17,130 bases of DNA from an uncultured Helicobacteraceae bacterium. GTDB taxonomy: Bacteria > Campylobacterota > Campylobacteria > Campylobacterales > UBA6016. The notes under the pieces are model-generated. The model searched no databases and was not told the DNA's origin. It saw nothing but the letters and a program-made list of their open reading frames with translations. The stretch covers positions 1 to 17,130 of the forward strand of contig CALJKN010000146.1 in NCBI GenBank assembly GCA_937973585.1, read 5' to 3'. The translations under genes were made by a program, and so were the position numbers. Positions 6,887-13,735 of the stretch are shown one piece after another; the stretch's first letter is position 1, and each line of letters begins with the position of its first letter.

Positions 6887-8176
6887 TTGCAAAAAGCTAT
6901 AGCTGTTGCCGCTTTGGCGTCGGGGCAGGGGAAGACTATTTTTACGGCTGCCCTTTTGGCTCATTTCGGCAAGTCTCCGATCCGCCCTTTTAAAATCGGC
7001 CCTGACTACATCGACCCTCAGTTTCACCGGAGGCTTTGCGGTGTCTCATCGGTAAATCTCGACCGTTTTTTGATGAATGACGAGCAGTTGCGGTGGATGT
7101 TTGGGCGGTATGGACGGGATAGATTTTGTATCGTAGAGGGGGTGATGGGATTTTATGACGGGATAGAGCGGGGGAGTTCTACGTACGATGTTGCCGCCTC
7201 TATCGGTATCCCTACGGTTTTGGTATTGGACGGTGGCGGGAGCTATTCGACCCTTGTGGCCGTGATGGAGGGGGTACTCGGACATAGGGGCGACAATACG
7301 ATAAAAGCGGTTGTTTTTAACCGTTTATCCTCAAAGAGCCATTTTGCCCTGTTAAAAGATTTATTTGAGGCCAATTTTCCGGATATCGCCGTTTTGGGAT
7401 GGATAAAAAAAGACCTCCCATCTGTCTCCTCCAGACATTTGGGGCTTGATTTGGAGGAGTTATCGGCCTCTTTTTTAGAGACTCTTTGCGCCGAGGTGCT
7501 TGAAAATATCGATTTGGAGAGCTTGGAAAAAATAGCCGACTGTAATCCGAAAATAGCCGACGGCTATCCGTTTGAGCCTGCCAAAAGCCAAAAAGAGAAG
7601 AGTTTGGCTGTCGTGTATGATGAAAATTTTTCGTTTTTATACGAGGACAATATCCAGTTTTTGAGAGAGATTTTTGGCTCTTTGGAGTTTATATCGGCTA
7701 CAAAAGACGAGGAGATTTTGCCGTCATTTGATGTTCTTTTTATCCCCGGCGGCTATGTAGAGACGGCAGAGGCGTACGCCAGAATAAGGGGTAGCCGTAA
7801 ATTTGCAAATTCGCTTAAAAATTTTAAGGGAAAAGTATACGCCGAATGTGCCGGACTCATATATCTTGGCAAAAGTATTTTAAATAACGGCGAGATTTTG
7901 CCGATGTCGGGGATTCTTGATTTGGAATTTGAGATGAAAAAGTCTAGAATTAGACTCGGATATTACGAGGCGTGTGATAAAATCTCCGGCGAGAGATACC
8001 GTGGGCACGCTTTTCACTATAGCGACGTAACATCTACGGAGTCGGCGGTATGGGAGCTTGCAAAGCCGGACGGGAAAAACCCAAAAGGCGGCGGTTGGCA
8101 AAAAGATAATTTTTTTGGGACATATCTACACTCGATGCTTAGAGTTAGCCCAAAACTAGTAGAAAAATATTTATAG
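6887..8176 (+). CDS. cbiA: Cobyrinate a,c-diamide synthase
   Basis: Catalyses ATP- and glutamine-dependent amidation of the a and c side chains of (cobalt-)cobyrinic acid in B12 synthesis. The N-terminal synthetase half has a P-loop ASGQGKT at 11-17, KIGPDYIDPQFH at 36-47, NLD (57-59), EGVMGFYDG at 84-92 and STYDVAA at 98-104. The C-terminal glutaminase half has IPGGYVE, the nucleophile Cys321 in YAECAGL, and RGHAFHYS (372-379) supplying the His. All signature residues are present at normal length (429 residues). The start is TTG, the only codon that puts the P-loop near the N-terminus; it is preceded by AAAAAGGTG at 6872-6880. It is the first gene of the B12 block and is followed after 10 bases by cbiC. 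Because cbiA acts late in ring synthesis, its place at the operon head reflects gene order, not reaction order. Confidence 0.95.
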   Translation: MQKAIAVAALASGQGKTIFTAALLAHFGKSPIRPFKIGPDYIDPQFHRRLCGVSSVNLDRFLMNDEQLRWMFGRYGRDRFCIVEGVMGFYDGIERGSSTYDVAASIGIPTVLVLDGGGSYSTLVAVMEGVLGHRGDNTIKAVVFNRLSSKSHFALLKDLFEANFPDIAVLGWIKKDLPSVSSRHLGLDLEELSASFLETLCAEVLENIDLESLEKIADCNPKIADGYPFEPAKSQKEKSLAVVYDENFSFLYEDNIQFLREIFGSLEFISATKDEEILPSFDVLFIPGGYVETAEAYARIRGSRKFANSLKNFKGKVYAECAGLIYLGKSILNNGEILPMSGILDLEFEMKKSRIRLGYYEACDKISGERYRGHAFHYSDVTSTESAVWELAKPDGKNPKGGGWQKDNFFGTYLHSMLRVSPKLVEKYL

Positions 8177-8186
8177 GATTTTTTGT

Positions 8187-8870
8187 TTGTCTGAATTTAA
8201 AATACAAGAGCCTTTGGTAGCCGAAGGCAGCGACATAGAGGCAAAATCGCTTCAGGCGATAGAGACGGAGGCGGCAGGGTATCCGAAATTTTTGGAACTG
8301 GATGACGGGCAAAGGGAGGTCGTAAAAAGGCAAATTCACGCTACGACCTGCTTTTCGGAGGTTTTGAACAATATTTATTTTAGTCAAAATGCCGTCCCAA
8401 AGATAAAAGAGCTATTGGCGGACGGTGCAGCCATAGTCGTCGATACGAATATGATAAAGTCGGGACTTAGTGATTTTTATACCTCTAAACACTCAAATCA
8501 GGTAATCTGCTACGTTAATGAGCCGGATATATATGAAGAGGCAAAAAAGCTCGGTTCGACACGTAGTTATGCCGCCGTCAAAAAAGCTATCGAAGAGGAT
8601 TTAGATAGGCCTTTGATTTTGGCATGCGGGAATGCCCCGACGTTTTTGTATTCGGCGATAAAAACGCTTATAGAGTCCGGCAGAAGGGTCGATAACGTTG
8701 CAATTTTGGCCTTTCCGGTAGGTTTTATAAATGTCGTAGAGAGCAAAGAGTATACAAGGTCTTTTATGGATTATTACGGTGTGGAGGGGATTATTATGCA
8801 AGGTAGATATGGAGCCTCTACGTTGGTCGTTAGCGCACTTCATGCTATTTATAGGTTAATCGGCAAATGA
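8187..8870 (+). CDS. cbiC: Cobalt-precorrin-8 methylmutase
   Basis: Moves a methyl group from C-11 to C-12 of cobalt-precorrin-8, giving cobyrinic acid, the substrate of the cbiA product. Key features are the catalytic His51 in RQIHATTCFSE, VVDTNMIKSG at 84-93, the loop GNAPTFL at 148-154, FPVGFINVVESKE at 176-188 and the C-terminal GRYGASTLVVSALHAI at 206-221. At 227 residues it is slightly longer than average CobH/CbiC owing to a short N-terminal extension. The start is TTG with TAGGATT upstream (8173-8179). The gene lies 10 bases after cbiA and ends in an ATGA overlap with the [2Fe-2S] protein gene. The soluble enzyme is expected in the cytoplasm. Identification is firm. Confidence 0.95.
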   Translation: MSEFKIQEPLVAEGSDIEAKSLQAIETEAAGYPKFLELDDGQREVVKRQIHATTCFSEVLNNIYFSQNAVPKIKELLADGAAIVVDTNMIKSGLSDFYTSKHSNQVICYVNEPDIYEEAKKLGSTRSYAAVKKAIEEDLDRPLILACGNAPTFLYSAIKTLIESGRRVDNVAILAFPVGFINVVESKEYTRSFMDYYGVEGIIMQGRYGASTLVVSALHAIYRLIGK

Positions 8871-9304
8871 GCGGGACAAAGATAAATGCGATGGGGAGCG
8901 AAGTCGTAGATGGGTATGCGTGCAAACCAAAAATAAAAGACCCCGACAAACCGATGATGTTTTACAGGTATCACGTACTCGTATGCGACGGCGACAGGTG
9001 CGACTGCAACGCAAAAAAAGCCCTTAGCGACAAGCTGAGAGATTTGGCCAAAGAGCTAAAGATGGACAAAGGGGCAGACAGGGTCAAAATCACAAAGACA
9101 AAATGCTTTGGGGCTTGCAGATACAAAGGGGTAGGGCTGGTGTACGAAAACGGCGGCACTACAAACAACGGGGTGTGGCTCAAAAAAATAAACAAATGGG
9201 ATGATGAGAAGTGGAGAGGCTTTTTTGGGGCTTTGAAAAACAAAGATTCCGTCAGATGCCTATATCCTGATGATATTATCGCTATGGAGGAGATAGATGG
9301 GTAA
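8867..9304 (+). CDS. Thioredoxin-fold [2Fe-2S] ferredoxin-like protein of the B12 operon
   Basis: A 145-residue protein with the cysteine pattern of the small thioredoxin-like [2Fe-2S] ferredoxins: C40-x4-C45 (VCDGDRCDC) and C80-x3-C84 (TKCFGACRYKG), spaced as in the NuoE-tail/Azotobacter FdI-like family. Two further cysteines (C19, C47) lie near the first pair. Family members carry electrons; a role here is inferred. Candidates are reduction of cobalt or of a ring intermediate, comparable in idea to the redox helpers (CbiW/CbiX-like) of other anaerobic B12 clusters, without evident identity to them. The start is ATG, overlapping the cbiC stop (ATGA) and leaving a 30-residue N-terminal tail before the domain; Met30/Met31 would be a domain-tight alternative. 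It overlaps cobA by 8 bases, so it is produced with the pathway enzymes. Confidence 0.78.
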   Translation: MSGTKINAMGSEVVDGYACKPKIKDPDKPMMFYRYHVLVCDGDRCDCNAKKALSDKLRDLAKELKMDKGADRVKITKTKCFGACRYKGVGLVYENGGTTNNGVWLKKINKWDDEKWRGFFGALKNKDSVRCLYPDDIIAMEEIDG

Positions 9305-10016
9305 GGTATATCTGGTCGGGGCGGGATTCGGAACCCCTGAGTATATGACCCTAAAGTCTGTGGAGCTTCTAAAAAATGCCGATTGTGTCTTGTATGATGC
9401 CCTTATAATGCCGGAGTGTCTGGATTTTTGCGGGGAGAGTTGTGAAAAAATATATGTCGGCAAGCGAAAAAACAACCACCACCTAAACCAAGACGAGATC
9501 AACGAAGCGCTGTTTGAGGCCTCTCAAAAATACGAAAACGTCGTCAGACTAAAGGGCGGTAGCCCCACGGTGTTCGGCAGGGGGTACGAAGAGGCATCGT
9601 ATCTAAAAGAGCGTGGGGTGGAGTCGGAGTTTATCCCCGGTGTCAGCTCCTCTATAGGTGTTGCGGAGATATTCGGAATTCCGCTTGTGGACAGAGATTC
9701 AAACGACTCGTTTCGGGTTATCACCGGACACACTACGGCGCACCTAAAAGAGATTTTGACCCCCTATAACGACAGGGAGAATCTACTCATTTTGATGGGG
9801 GCGCACAAGGCAAAAAAAATCGTTTCGATGCTACTGGAGAAAAAAGGGTATCCGTCTGACCTACCTATAGCGTTTTTGTGCAAAGGGGGTTTTGACGGGG
9901 GCGAAAAGATTGTTATGAGCCTTCAAGAGGCGCACGATATGGGCGAAGAGTTTTTCGTCGCATTAAAAGAGAAGACCCCGCTCATAATCTTTGTAGGGAA
10001 AACAGCCGGATTTTGA
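9297..10016 (+). CDS. cobA: Uroporphyrinogen-III C-methyltransferase (SUMT)
   Basis: Transfers two methyl groups from SAM to uroporphyrinogen III at C-2 and C-7, giving precorrin-2, the entry step to corrins and sirohaem. Class III tetrapyrrole methylase features are the glycine loop VGAGFGTPE at 7-15, VLYDALI at 31-37, VGKRKNNHHLNQDEIN at 54-69 (the SUMT signature), VRLKGGSPTVFGRGYEE at 83-99, IPGVSSSIGVAEIFGIP at 113-129 and TGHT at 143-146. Two usually conserved aspartates are changed: GPGDP has become GFGTP and GGDP has become GGSP. FGRG and the EE pair are kept. There is no CysG dehydrogenase/chelatase half. Shine-Dalgarno GGAGGAG lies at 9286-9292. It overlaps the upstream gene by 8 bases and cbiD by 4 (TTGA). 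A divergent SUMT is most likely; activity on another methylation site is less likely. Confidence 0.87.
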   Translation: MGKVYLVGAGFGTPEYMTLKSVELLKNADCVLYDALIMPECLDFCGESCEKIYVGKRKNNHHLNQDEINEALFEASQKYENVVRLKGGSPTVFGRGYEEASYLKERGVESEFIPGVSSSIGVAEIFGIPLVDRDSNDSFRVITGHTTAHLKEILTPYNDRENLLILMGAHKAKKIVSMLLEKKGYPSDLPIAFLCKGGFDGGEKIVMSLQEAHDMGEEFFVALKEKTPLIIFVGKTAGF

Positions 10017-11071
10017 GAGAGGGCGAGAAGAGGCTAAGAAGCGGCTACACCACCGGAGTGCATGCGGCGGCGGCTCTATACTCCGCCGTTAGCGAATATC
10101 TGAACCTTTCGTATAATAATCAAATCTCTATCTCGCTGCCAAACGGTCAAAAAGCGGCAGTAGAGGCCTTTGGCGGAGTGAGCGTCAAAGGAGACAACGA
10201 CGATATAGATGCTACAAAAGGGTGTCTCATCAGGGTATCCGTCCAAAACTCCGCCGATATGCTTTGTATCTCAAAAATCCCACACTCCCCGTATATCCTC
10301 CGGTTCGGTACTTTTTGTTGTTACCTATATGCGGGTGAGGGGGTCGGCGTGGTCACAAAAAAAGGGCTAAAACCCCCAATTGGATATCCTGCCGTAAATC
10401 CGGTTCCGCTCTCAATGATTCAAAGGGTGCTTGACGATTTTGCCGCTTTTGCCGCCTCTGATTTGTACGTTTCGGTATCGGTGGAAAACGGAGAGGAGAT
10501 AGCCGTACAAACGGCAAACGGCAAAGTCGGAGTCATAGGCGGAATCTCGATATTAGGGAGCACCGGAATAGTAAAACCTATCTCCAACGAGGCGATGCTC
10601 TCCTCTATAGAGGCCGAAATCTCGGTTATCTCAAATACAAGCCGTGAAATAGTCTTTACTATAGGCAATACCGCTTACAATCTGGGGGTGGGGCAATACG
10701 GCGAAGATATTTGCGTGGAGATAGGGAATTTCGTGTACGATACCCTCCAAATGCTATCCGGCAAGGCTTTTAGAAGACTCACCTTTATAACCGGACAGGG
10801 GAAATGTGCAAAAATAGCACAAGGGTTCAAAAACACCCACAACAGATACGGCGATACCGACTTTGCGGTTGTAGCCGAGTGGCTAAAAGAGTACGGGATA
10901 GACGGCGATATATCGGATTGCGGGACGATAAAAGGGGTTGTGGAGTCGCTAGGTAAAGCCTCGGCTGATAGGTTTTTTGAGCTATTAAAGCAAAAGGCAA
11001 AAGATCAGATTATCAACTTTTTGCCGGATGACTCAAAAGACATTGATGTTTGTGTTCGACTCTCGGAATAA
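10013..11071 (+). CDS. cbiD: Cobalt-precorrin-5B C1-methyltransferase
   Basis: CbiD methylates C-1 of cobalt-precorrin-5B in the anaerobic (early cobalt insertion) route, so this gene fixes the pathway type. Recognised from the N-terminal LRSGYTTGVHAAAAL at 8-22, the block GEGVGVVTKKGLKPPIGYPA, NPVP, and the C-terminal stretch from ITGQGKCAKIAQGFKNTH to the end of the domain. At 352 residues the length is normal. The start is TTG overlapping the cobA stop (TTGA), with AGGGAA at 9995-10000; no other start leaves the GYTTG motif near the N-terminus. This is the last tightly coupled gene before the 86-base hairpin spacer that precedes cbiET. Confidence 0.94.
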   Translation: MREGEKRLRSGYTTGVHAAAALYSAVSEYLNLSYNNQISISLPNGQKAAVEAFGGVSVKGDNDDIDATKGCLIRVSVQNSADMLCISKIPHSPYILRFGTFCCYLYAGEGVGVVTKKGLKPPIGYPAVNPVPLSMIQRVLDDFAAFAASDLYVSVSVENGEEIAVQTANGKVGVIGGISILGSTGIVKPISNEAMLSSIEAEISVISNTSREIVFTIGNTAYNLGVGQYGEDICVEIGNFVYDTLQMLSGKAFRRLTFITGQGKCAKIAQGFKNTHNRYGDTDFAVVAEWLKEYGIDGDISDCGTIKGVVESLGKASADRFFELLKQKAKDQIINFLPDDSKDIDVCVRLSE

Positions 11072-11087
11072 GTAGGGTTCAAAAAAA

Positions 11088-11144
11088 GCCGCTAGCGGCG
11101 TGAGCCCTCACGCTGAAGACCTAATCTTGAGCTTTGCCCAAGAT
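11088..11144 (+). other. Three consecutive hairpins between cbiD and cbiET
   Basis: Hairpin 1 is the perfect palindrome GCCGCTAGCGGC (11088-11099). Hairpin 2 pairs CGGCGTGA with TCACGCTG (11096-11115) around a GCCC loop and competes with hairpin 1. Hairpin 3 pairs ATCTTGaGC with GCcCAAGAT (11124-11144) around TTT with one mismatch. No T-run follows, so this is not a classical terminator. It could be a REP-like element, a processing or RNA-stability site, or an attenuator. A seven-A run precedes it at 11081-11087. Confidence 0.6.
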
Positions 11145-11157
11145 TTGAGAACTATAA

Positions 11158-12342
11158 ATGGAGCATAAATTGGTAACAATCATCGGGGGCGGCATGGGGC
11201 CGTCGAAATTATCAAGGGTAAAAGCCGATTTGTCAACATTTGATGCGGTAGTTTGCGACAAAAGCTACGAGATTGATATTGCCCATCCAAATATAGTAGC
11301 CGCCTCTTTTTTGGAGGCTAAAAAATACATTTTCGGGGCGGAGAAATCGGCAAATATAGCCTATATCGTGAGCGGTAGTCCGTTTTTTTATTCCGGAGCC
11401 ACATCGGTTATAGGGCAATTAAAAGAGACGGGGGCTGATTTTTCGGTAATTACCGGAGAGTCTAGCAAAGAGTATGCTGTCCGTTCGCTGTGTATAGCCG
11501 AAAACGAGGTTACCTCTTTGTCGTGGCACGGCAGGGAAGATGTGGATATCGATAGGTTTTTGCGCTCCAGATATACGTTTTTGCTTTGCGACGAAAAAAC
11601 CCCTCAAAGGCTTTTTGAGGCTATATCGTATTTGCCTAGCGGCTCCATAAAAATAATATGTCTCTCAAGGCTAGGATACGACGATGAGCGTATTTTTGAG
11701 GTTTTGCCGATCGACTTACTGGATTATTCTTGGCGTGAGCTATCTCCGTTTGTTTTTTTGGTGGAGAAGCTATATGCGGATAGGGCGGCGCAGACAGCGG
11801 ATGATGAGTTGGAATATGAGAGAGGTATGTACACAAAACCTGACAAGCGCAGTCTGATACTCCGCTCTTTGGAGCTTAAAGCCGGAATCTCTATGTGGGA
11901 TATCGGGGCGGGGAGCGGCTCCGTCTCAATTGACGCTTTCAAAGGGTGGAGGGTAAAAACCGTCTTGTTTGAGAAAAACGAAACCAGATGTGAAATCATA
12001 GAGCGGAATCTAACTGCCCACAATGTATTGTTTACAAAGCTTTGTTGCGGTGAAGCTCTTGATTTTTTAGACTCGCAAACCGGTATTCCTGACAGGATTT
12101 TTGTCGGCGGCGGCGGCGCAGAGATAGCCAAAAACCTCCACGCACTAACAGACAAACTGGGTAGCGGAGGGATTTTGGTTGCGGTATACGTGAGCTTAGA
12201 GCATCTGGGTGCGGCTATAAATTCGCTAAGTAGTGCCAACATATCCTACGAGGTAAAATCAATATCCCTAAGCGGATACAAAGAGCCGCTAAAAATCGGC
12301 GAACCGGAGAGAGAGATGTTTTTGATAAAGGTGAAAAAGTGA
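11158..12342 (+). CDS. cbiET: Precorrin-6B C5,15-methyltransferase / C12-decarboxylase fusion
   Basis: One 394-residue polypeptide joins CbiE (methylation at C-5/C-15) and CbiT (C-15 methylation with loss of the C-12 acetate carboxyl), equivalent to aerobic CobL. The CbiE half covers about 1-205, with a glycine loop IIGGGMGP at 8-15, VSGSPFFYS at 71-79 (usually SGDP) and SLSWHGRED at 120-128. It is divergent. The CbiT half covers about 218-394, with YTKPDKRSLILRSLEL at 225-240 and the class I SAM-binding motif WDIGAGSGSVSID at 247-259, both well kept. The start is ATG with GAGA at 11147-11150. It follows the 86-base hairpin spacer, so expression may be set separately from cbiD. The stop overlaps the GTG of cbiF by 4 bases. 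Confidence 0.92.
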   Translation: MEHKLVTIIGGGMGPSKLSRVKADLSTFDAVVCDKSYEIDIAHPNIVAASFLEAKKYIFGAEKSANIAYIVSGSPFFYSGATSVIGQLKETGADFSVITGESSKEYAVRSLCIAENEVTSLSWHGREDVDIDRFLRSRYTFLLCDEKTPQRLFEAISYLPSGSIKIICLSRLGYDDERIFEVLPIDLLDYSWRELSPFVFLVEKLYADRAAQTADDELEYERGMYTKPDKRSLILRSLELKAGISMWDIGAGSGSVSIDAFKGWRVKTVLFEKNETRCEIIERNLTAHNVLFTKLCCGEALDFLDSQTGIPDRIFVGGGGAEIAKNLHALTDKLGSGGILVAVYVSLEHLGAAINSLSSANISYEVKSISLSGYKEPLKIGEPEREMFLIKVKK

Positions 12343-13052
12343 TTTATTTTGTAGGAGCCGGTTCAGGTGATCCGGAGTTGATTACGGTAAAAGGGAAGAG
12401 GCTTTTGGAGTCGGCCGATACGGTTCTTTATACCGGTTCTTTGGTTCCAAAAGAGGTTTTGGGGTGGTGCAAAGAGGGTGCCCTCATCGTCTCATCTGAG
12501 GATATGGACTATGAAGAGATTTTTGCTTTTTTATCAAAATATAGCTCTACCAATCTTGTGAGGCTCCATACCGGAGACCCCTCTATCTATTCGACGATTG
12601 CAAAACAGATAGAATATCTAAAAAAAGAGGGGATAGAGTATTCGGTGGTTCCCGGTGTTACGGCGGCTTTCGGAGCGGCGGCCAGTATGGGGATAGAGTA
12701 TACGATTCCGGGTGTTTCGCAGACTCTCATACTCACCAGAGTGGAGGGGGCTACCCCAAATCCTGAAAAACTGGAAAATATACTCTCTTGCAAAAACTCA
12801 TCGCTTGTGTTTTACCTCTCCATCAGACTCCTAAAAAAATTAAAAGAGACGGCTATAAGGATAGGATACAGTCCGGACACCCCGTGCTACGTCATCGAAA
12901 AAGCAACATGGCCGGACGAGGCGATATACAAAGGGACAATAGACGATATAGGGGAAAAAGTATCACACATCAAAGGTGTTGCACTGATTATGCTAGGTGA
13001 GTTTTTGAACCAAAAAGAGACCGTAGAGTCGGGACTTTATTCAAAAAAATAG
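12339..13052 (+). CDS. cbiF: Cobalt-precorrin-4 C11-methyltransferase
   Basis: Methylates C-11 of cobalt-precorrin-4, before the CbiG and CbiD steps. Class III methylase features are intact: VGAGSGDPELIT at 5-16, YTGSLVP at 31-37, VRLHTGDPSIYSTIAKQ at 74-90 (the CbiF/CobM signature), VVPGVTAAFGAAA at 103-115 and SQTLILTRVEG at 127-137. The start is GTG overlapping the cbiET stop (GTGA), with AAAGGTG just upstream; the first residue after it begins the Rossmann-like strand. At 237 residues it is slightly short of the usual 250. This is the last cobalamin gene in the window. In many clusters cbiG and cbiH follow; here a DUF4160/DUF2442 pair begins after 53 bases. Confidence 0.94.
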   Translation: MIYFVGAGSGDPELITVKGKRLLESADTVLYTGSLVPKEVLGWCKEGALIVSSEDMDYEEIFAFLSKYSSTNLVRLHTGDPSIYSTIAKQIEYLKKEGIEYSVVPGVTAAFGAAASMGIEYTIPGVSQTLILTRVEGATPNPEKLENILSCKNSSLVFYLSIRLLKKLKETAIRIGYSPDTPCYVIEKATWPDEAIYKGTIDDIGEKVSHIKGVALIMLGEFLNQKETVESGLYSKK

Positions 13053-13079
13053 CCATATCCGGATCGGTTAATTGGCTAT
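13049..13079. repeat. Inverted repeat at the end of cbiF, possible weak terminator
   Basis: ATAGCCA (13049-13055) pairs with TGGCTAT (13073-13079); CCG and CGG inside can pair as a second step. The repeat includes the cbiF stop codon. A run of seven A lies just before it, which would be a U-run for minus-strand RNA, but no T-run follows on the plus strand. Termination of the cobalamin transcript is therefore only possible. The right arm overlaps the TATAAT box of the next gene pair. Confidence 0.35.
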
Positions 13080-13082
13080 AAT
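13077..13082 (+). promoter_or_regulatory. TATAAT -10 box ahead of the DUF4160/DUF2442 pair
   Basis: A perfect TATAAT lies 23 bases before the DUF4160 start, placing transcription near 13089 and leaving room for AAAGAG as ribosome site. No good -35 box is visible, which is usual for vegetative promoters in Campylobacterota. It supports separate transcription of the gene pair. Confidence 0.5.
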
Positions 13083-13105
13083 CAAAATAAAAAAAGAGAT
13101 GCTAA

Positions 13106-13372
13106 ATGCCTACCATATCAATGTTTTATGGAATTATCATTAGGATGTACTGTGCGCCAAGTGAACACAATCCGCCGCATTTTCATGCGTACTATCAAGA
13201 GTACAAGGCGATAATTGATATAAACAGATGTGAGTTAACCGACGGCGGCTTGCCAAATAAGCAGTTGAAATTAGTTTTGGCGTGGGCAGAGCTACGCAAG
13301 GATGAGCTTTTGGCTGATTGGACACTTGCGCAAAACGGTGAACTGCCGTACAATATAGACCCTATAAGATAG
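13106..13372 (+). CDS. DUF4160 family protein
   Basis: An 88-residue protein with the DUF4160 signature: an N-terminal strand reaching GIIIRMYC, then EHNPPHFHAYY at 20-30, an IDI strand and WAELRKDELLADW at 60-72. The HNPPHFHA histidines suggest a metal- or nucleic-acid-binding site, but no activity has been established. Genes of this family are regularly paired with DUF2442 genes, as here, in a layout resembling toxin-antitoxin modules; that role is inferred, not shown. Length is typical. The ATG start has AAAGAG about 7 bases upstream. It ends 11 bases before the DUF2442 start, with the AGGAGG ribosome site of that gene overlapping its stop. Confidence 0.85.
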   Translation: MPTISMFYGIIIRMYCAPSEHNPPHFHAYYQEYKAIIDINRCELTDGGLPNKQLKLVLAWAELRKDELLADWTLAQNGELPYNIDPIR

Positions 13373-13376
13373 GAGG
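13371..13376 (+). promoter_or_regulatory. Consensus ribosome binding site for the DUF2442 gene
   Basis: AGGAGG overlaps the DUF4160 stop codon and lies 7 bases before the ATG at 13384. It is the strongest Shine-Dalgarno in the window and suggests that the second protein is made in excess of the first, as is usual for an antitoxin-like partner. Confidence 0.75.
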
Positions 13377-13383
13377 CCGACCT

Positions 13384-13623
13384 ATGTATCTATCTATAAT
13401 ATCTGCAAAACCATTAGATGATTACAGGCTATCTCTTGTTTTTGAGAATAGCGAAGAAAAAATATTTGATGTCAAGCCGTATTTAGAAATCGGCAAGTTT
13501 AGAGAGTTAAAAGATGTCAACTTATTTAATACCGTAAAAGTAAAGTTTGATTCCATAGAATGGGATAATATGCTTGATTTTGACCCAGAACTGCTTTATC
13601 AAAAAGGCATAGCGGCAAAGTAA
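13384..13623 (+). CDS. DUF2442 family protein
   Basis: A 79-residue protein matching DUF2442: N-terminal SIISAKPLDDYRLSLVFENSE, FDVKPYLEIGKFRELKD (29-45) and the C-terminal pair VKFDSIEWDNMLDFDPELLY. The fold is a small beta-rich domain; in other members it is fused to DNA-binding segments, and a regulatory or antitoxin role is suspected but unproved. No helix-turn-helix is visible here. It forms a two-gene unit with DUF4160 under a probable own promoter. The following 112 bases before the type IIG gene hold no gene. They contain only a weak possible promoter (TTGGCT at 13678, TAAAAT at 13705, spacing long at 21 bases) and no convincing terminator. Confidence 0.82.
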   Translation: MYLSIISAKPLDDYRLSLVFENSEEKIFDVKPYLEIGKFRELKDVNLFNTVKVKFDSIEWDNMLDFDPELLYQKGIAAK

Positions 13624-13735
13624 AACGGGCTATTGAAGCACTAGCTCACTTTGCCCCTTAAAATAGCTACTCCCCTATTGGCTAAGGCTTAGATAGGTTA
13701 TTACTAAAATAAGCTCCAAAGTGTAAAATATCTTT

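Noticed and set aside
12105..12119. GGC-rich run in cbiET as a microsatellite
   Set aside because: It encodes the glycine loop FVGGGGAE of the CbiT methylase fold, so protein constraint explains it.
11724..12242. 172-codon minus-strand open frame opposite cbiET
   Set aside because: It lies opposite the conserved CbiT SAM-binding motif and its low-complexity Ser/Pro-rich translation matches no family.
13624..13735. Rho-independent terminator or small RNA between DUF2442 and the type IIG gene
   Set aside because: Only short stems with large loops are seen and no T-run follows.
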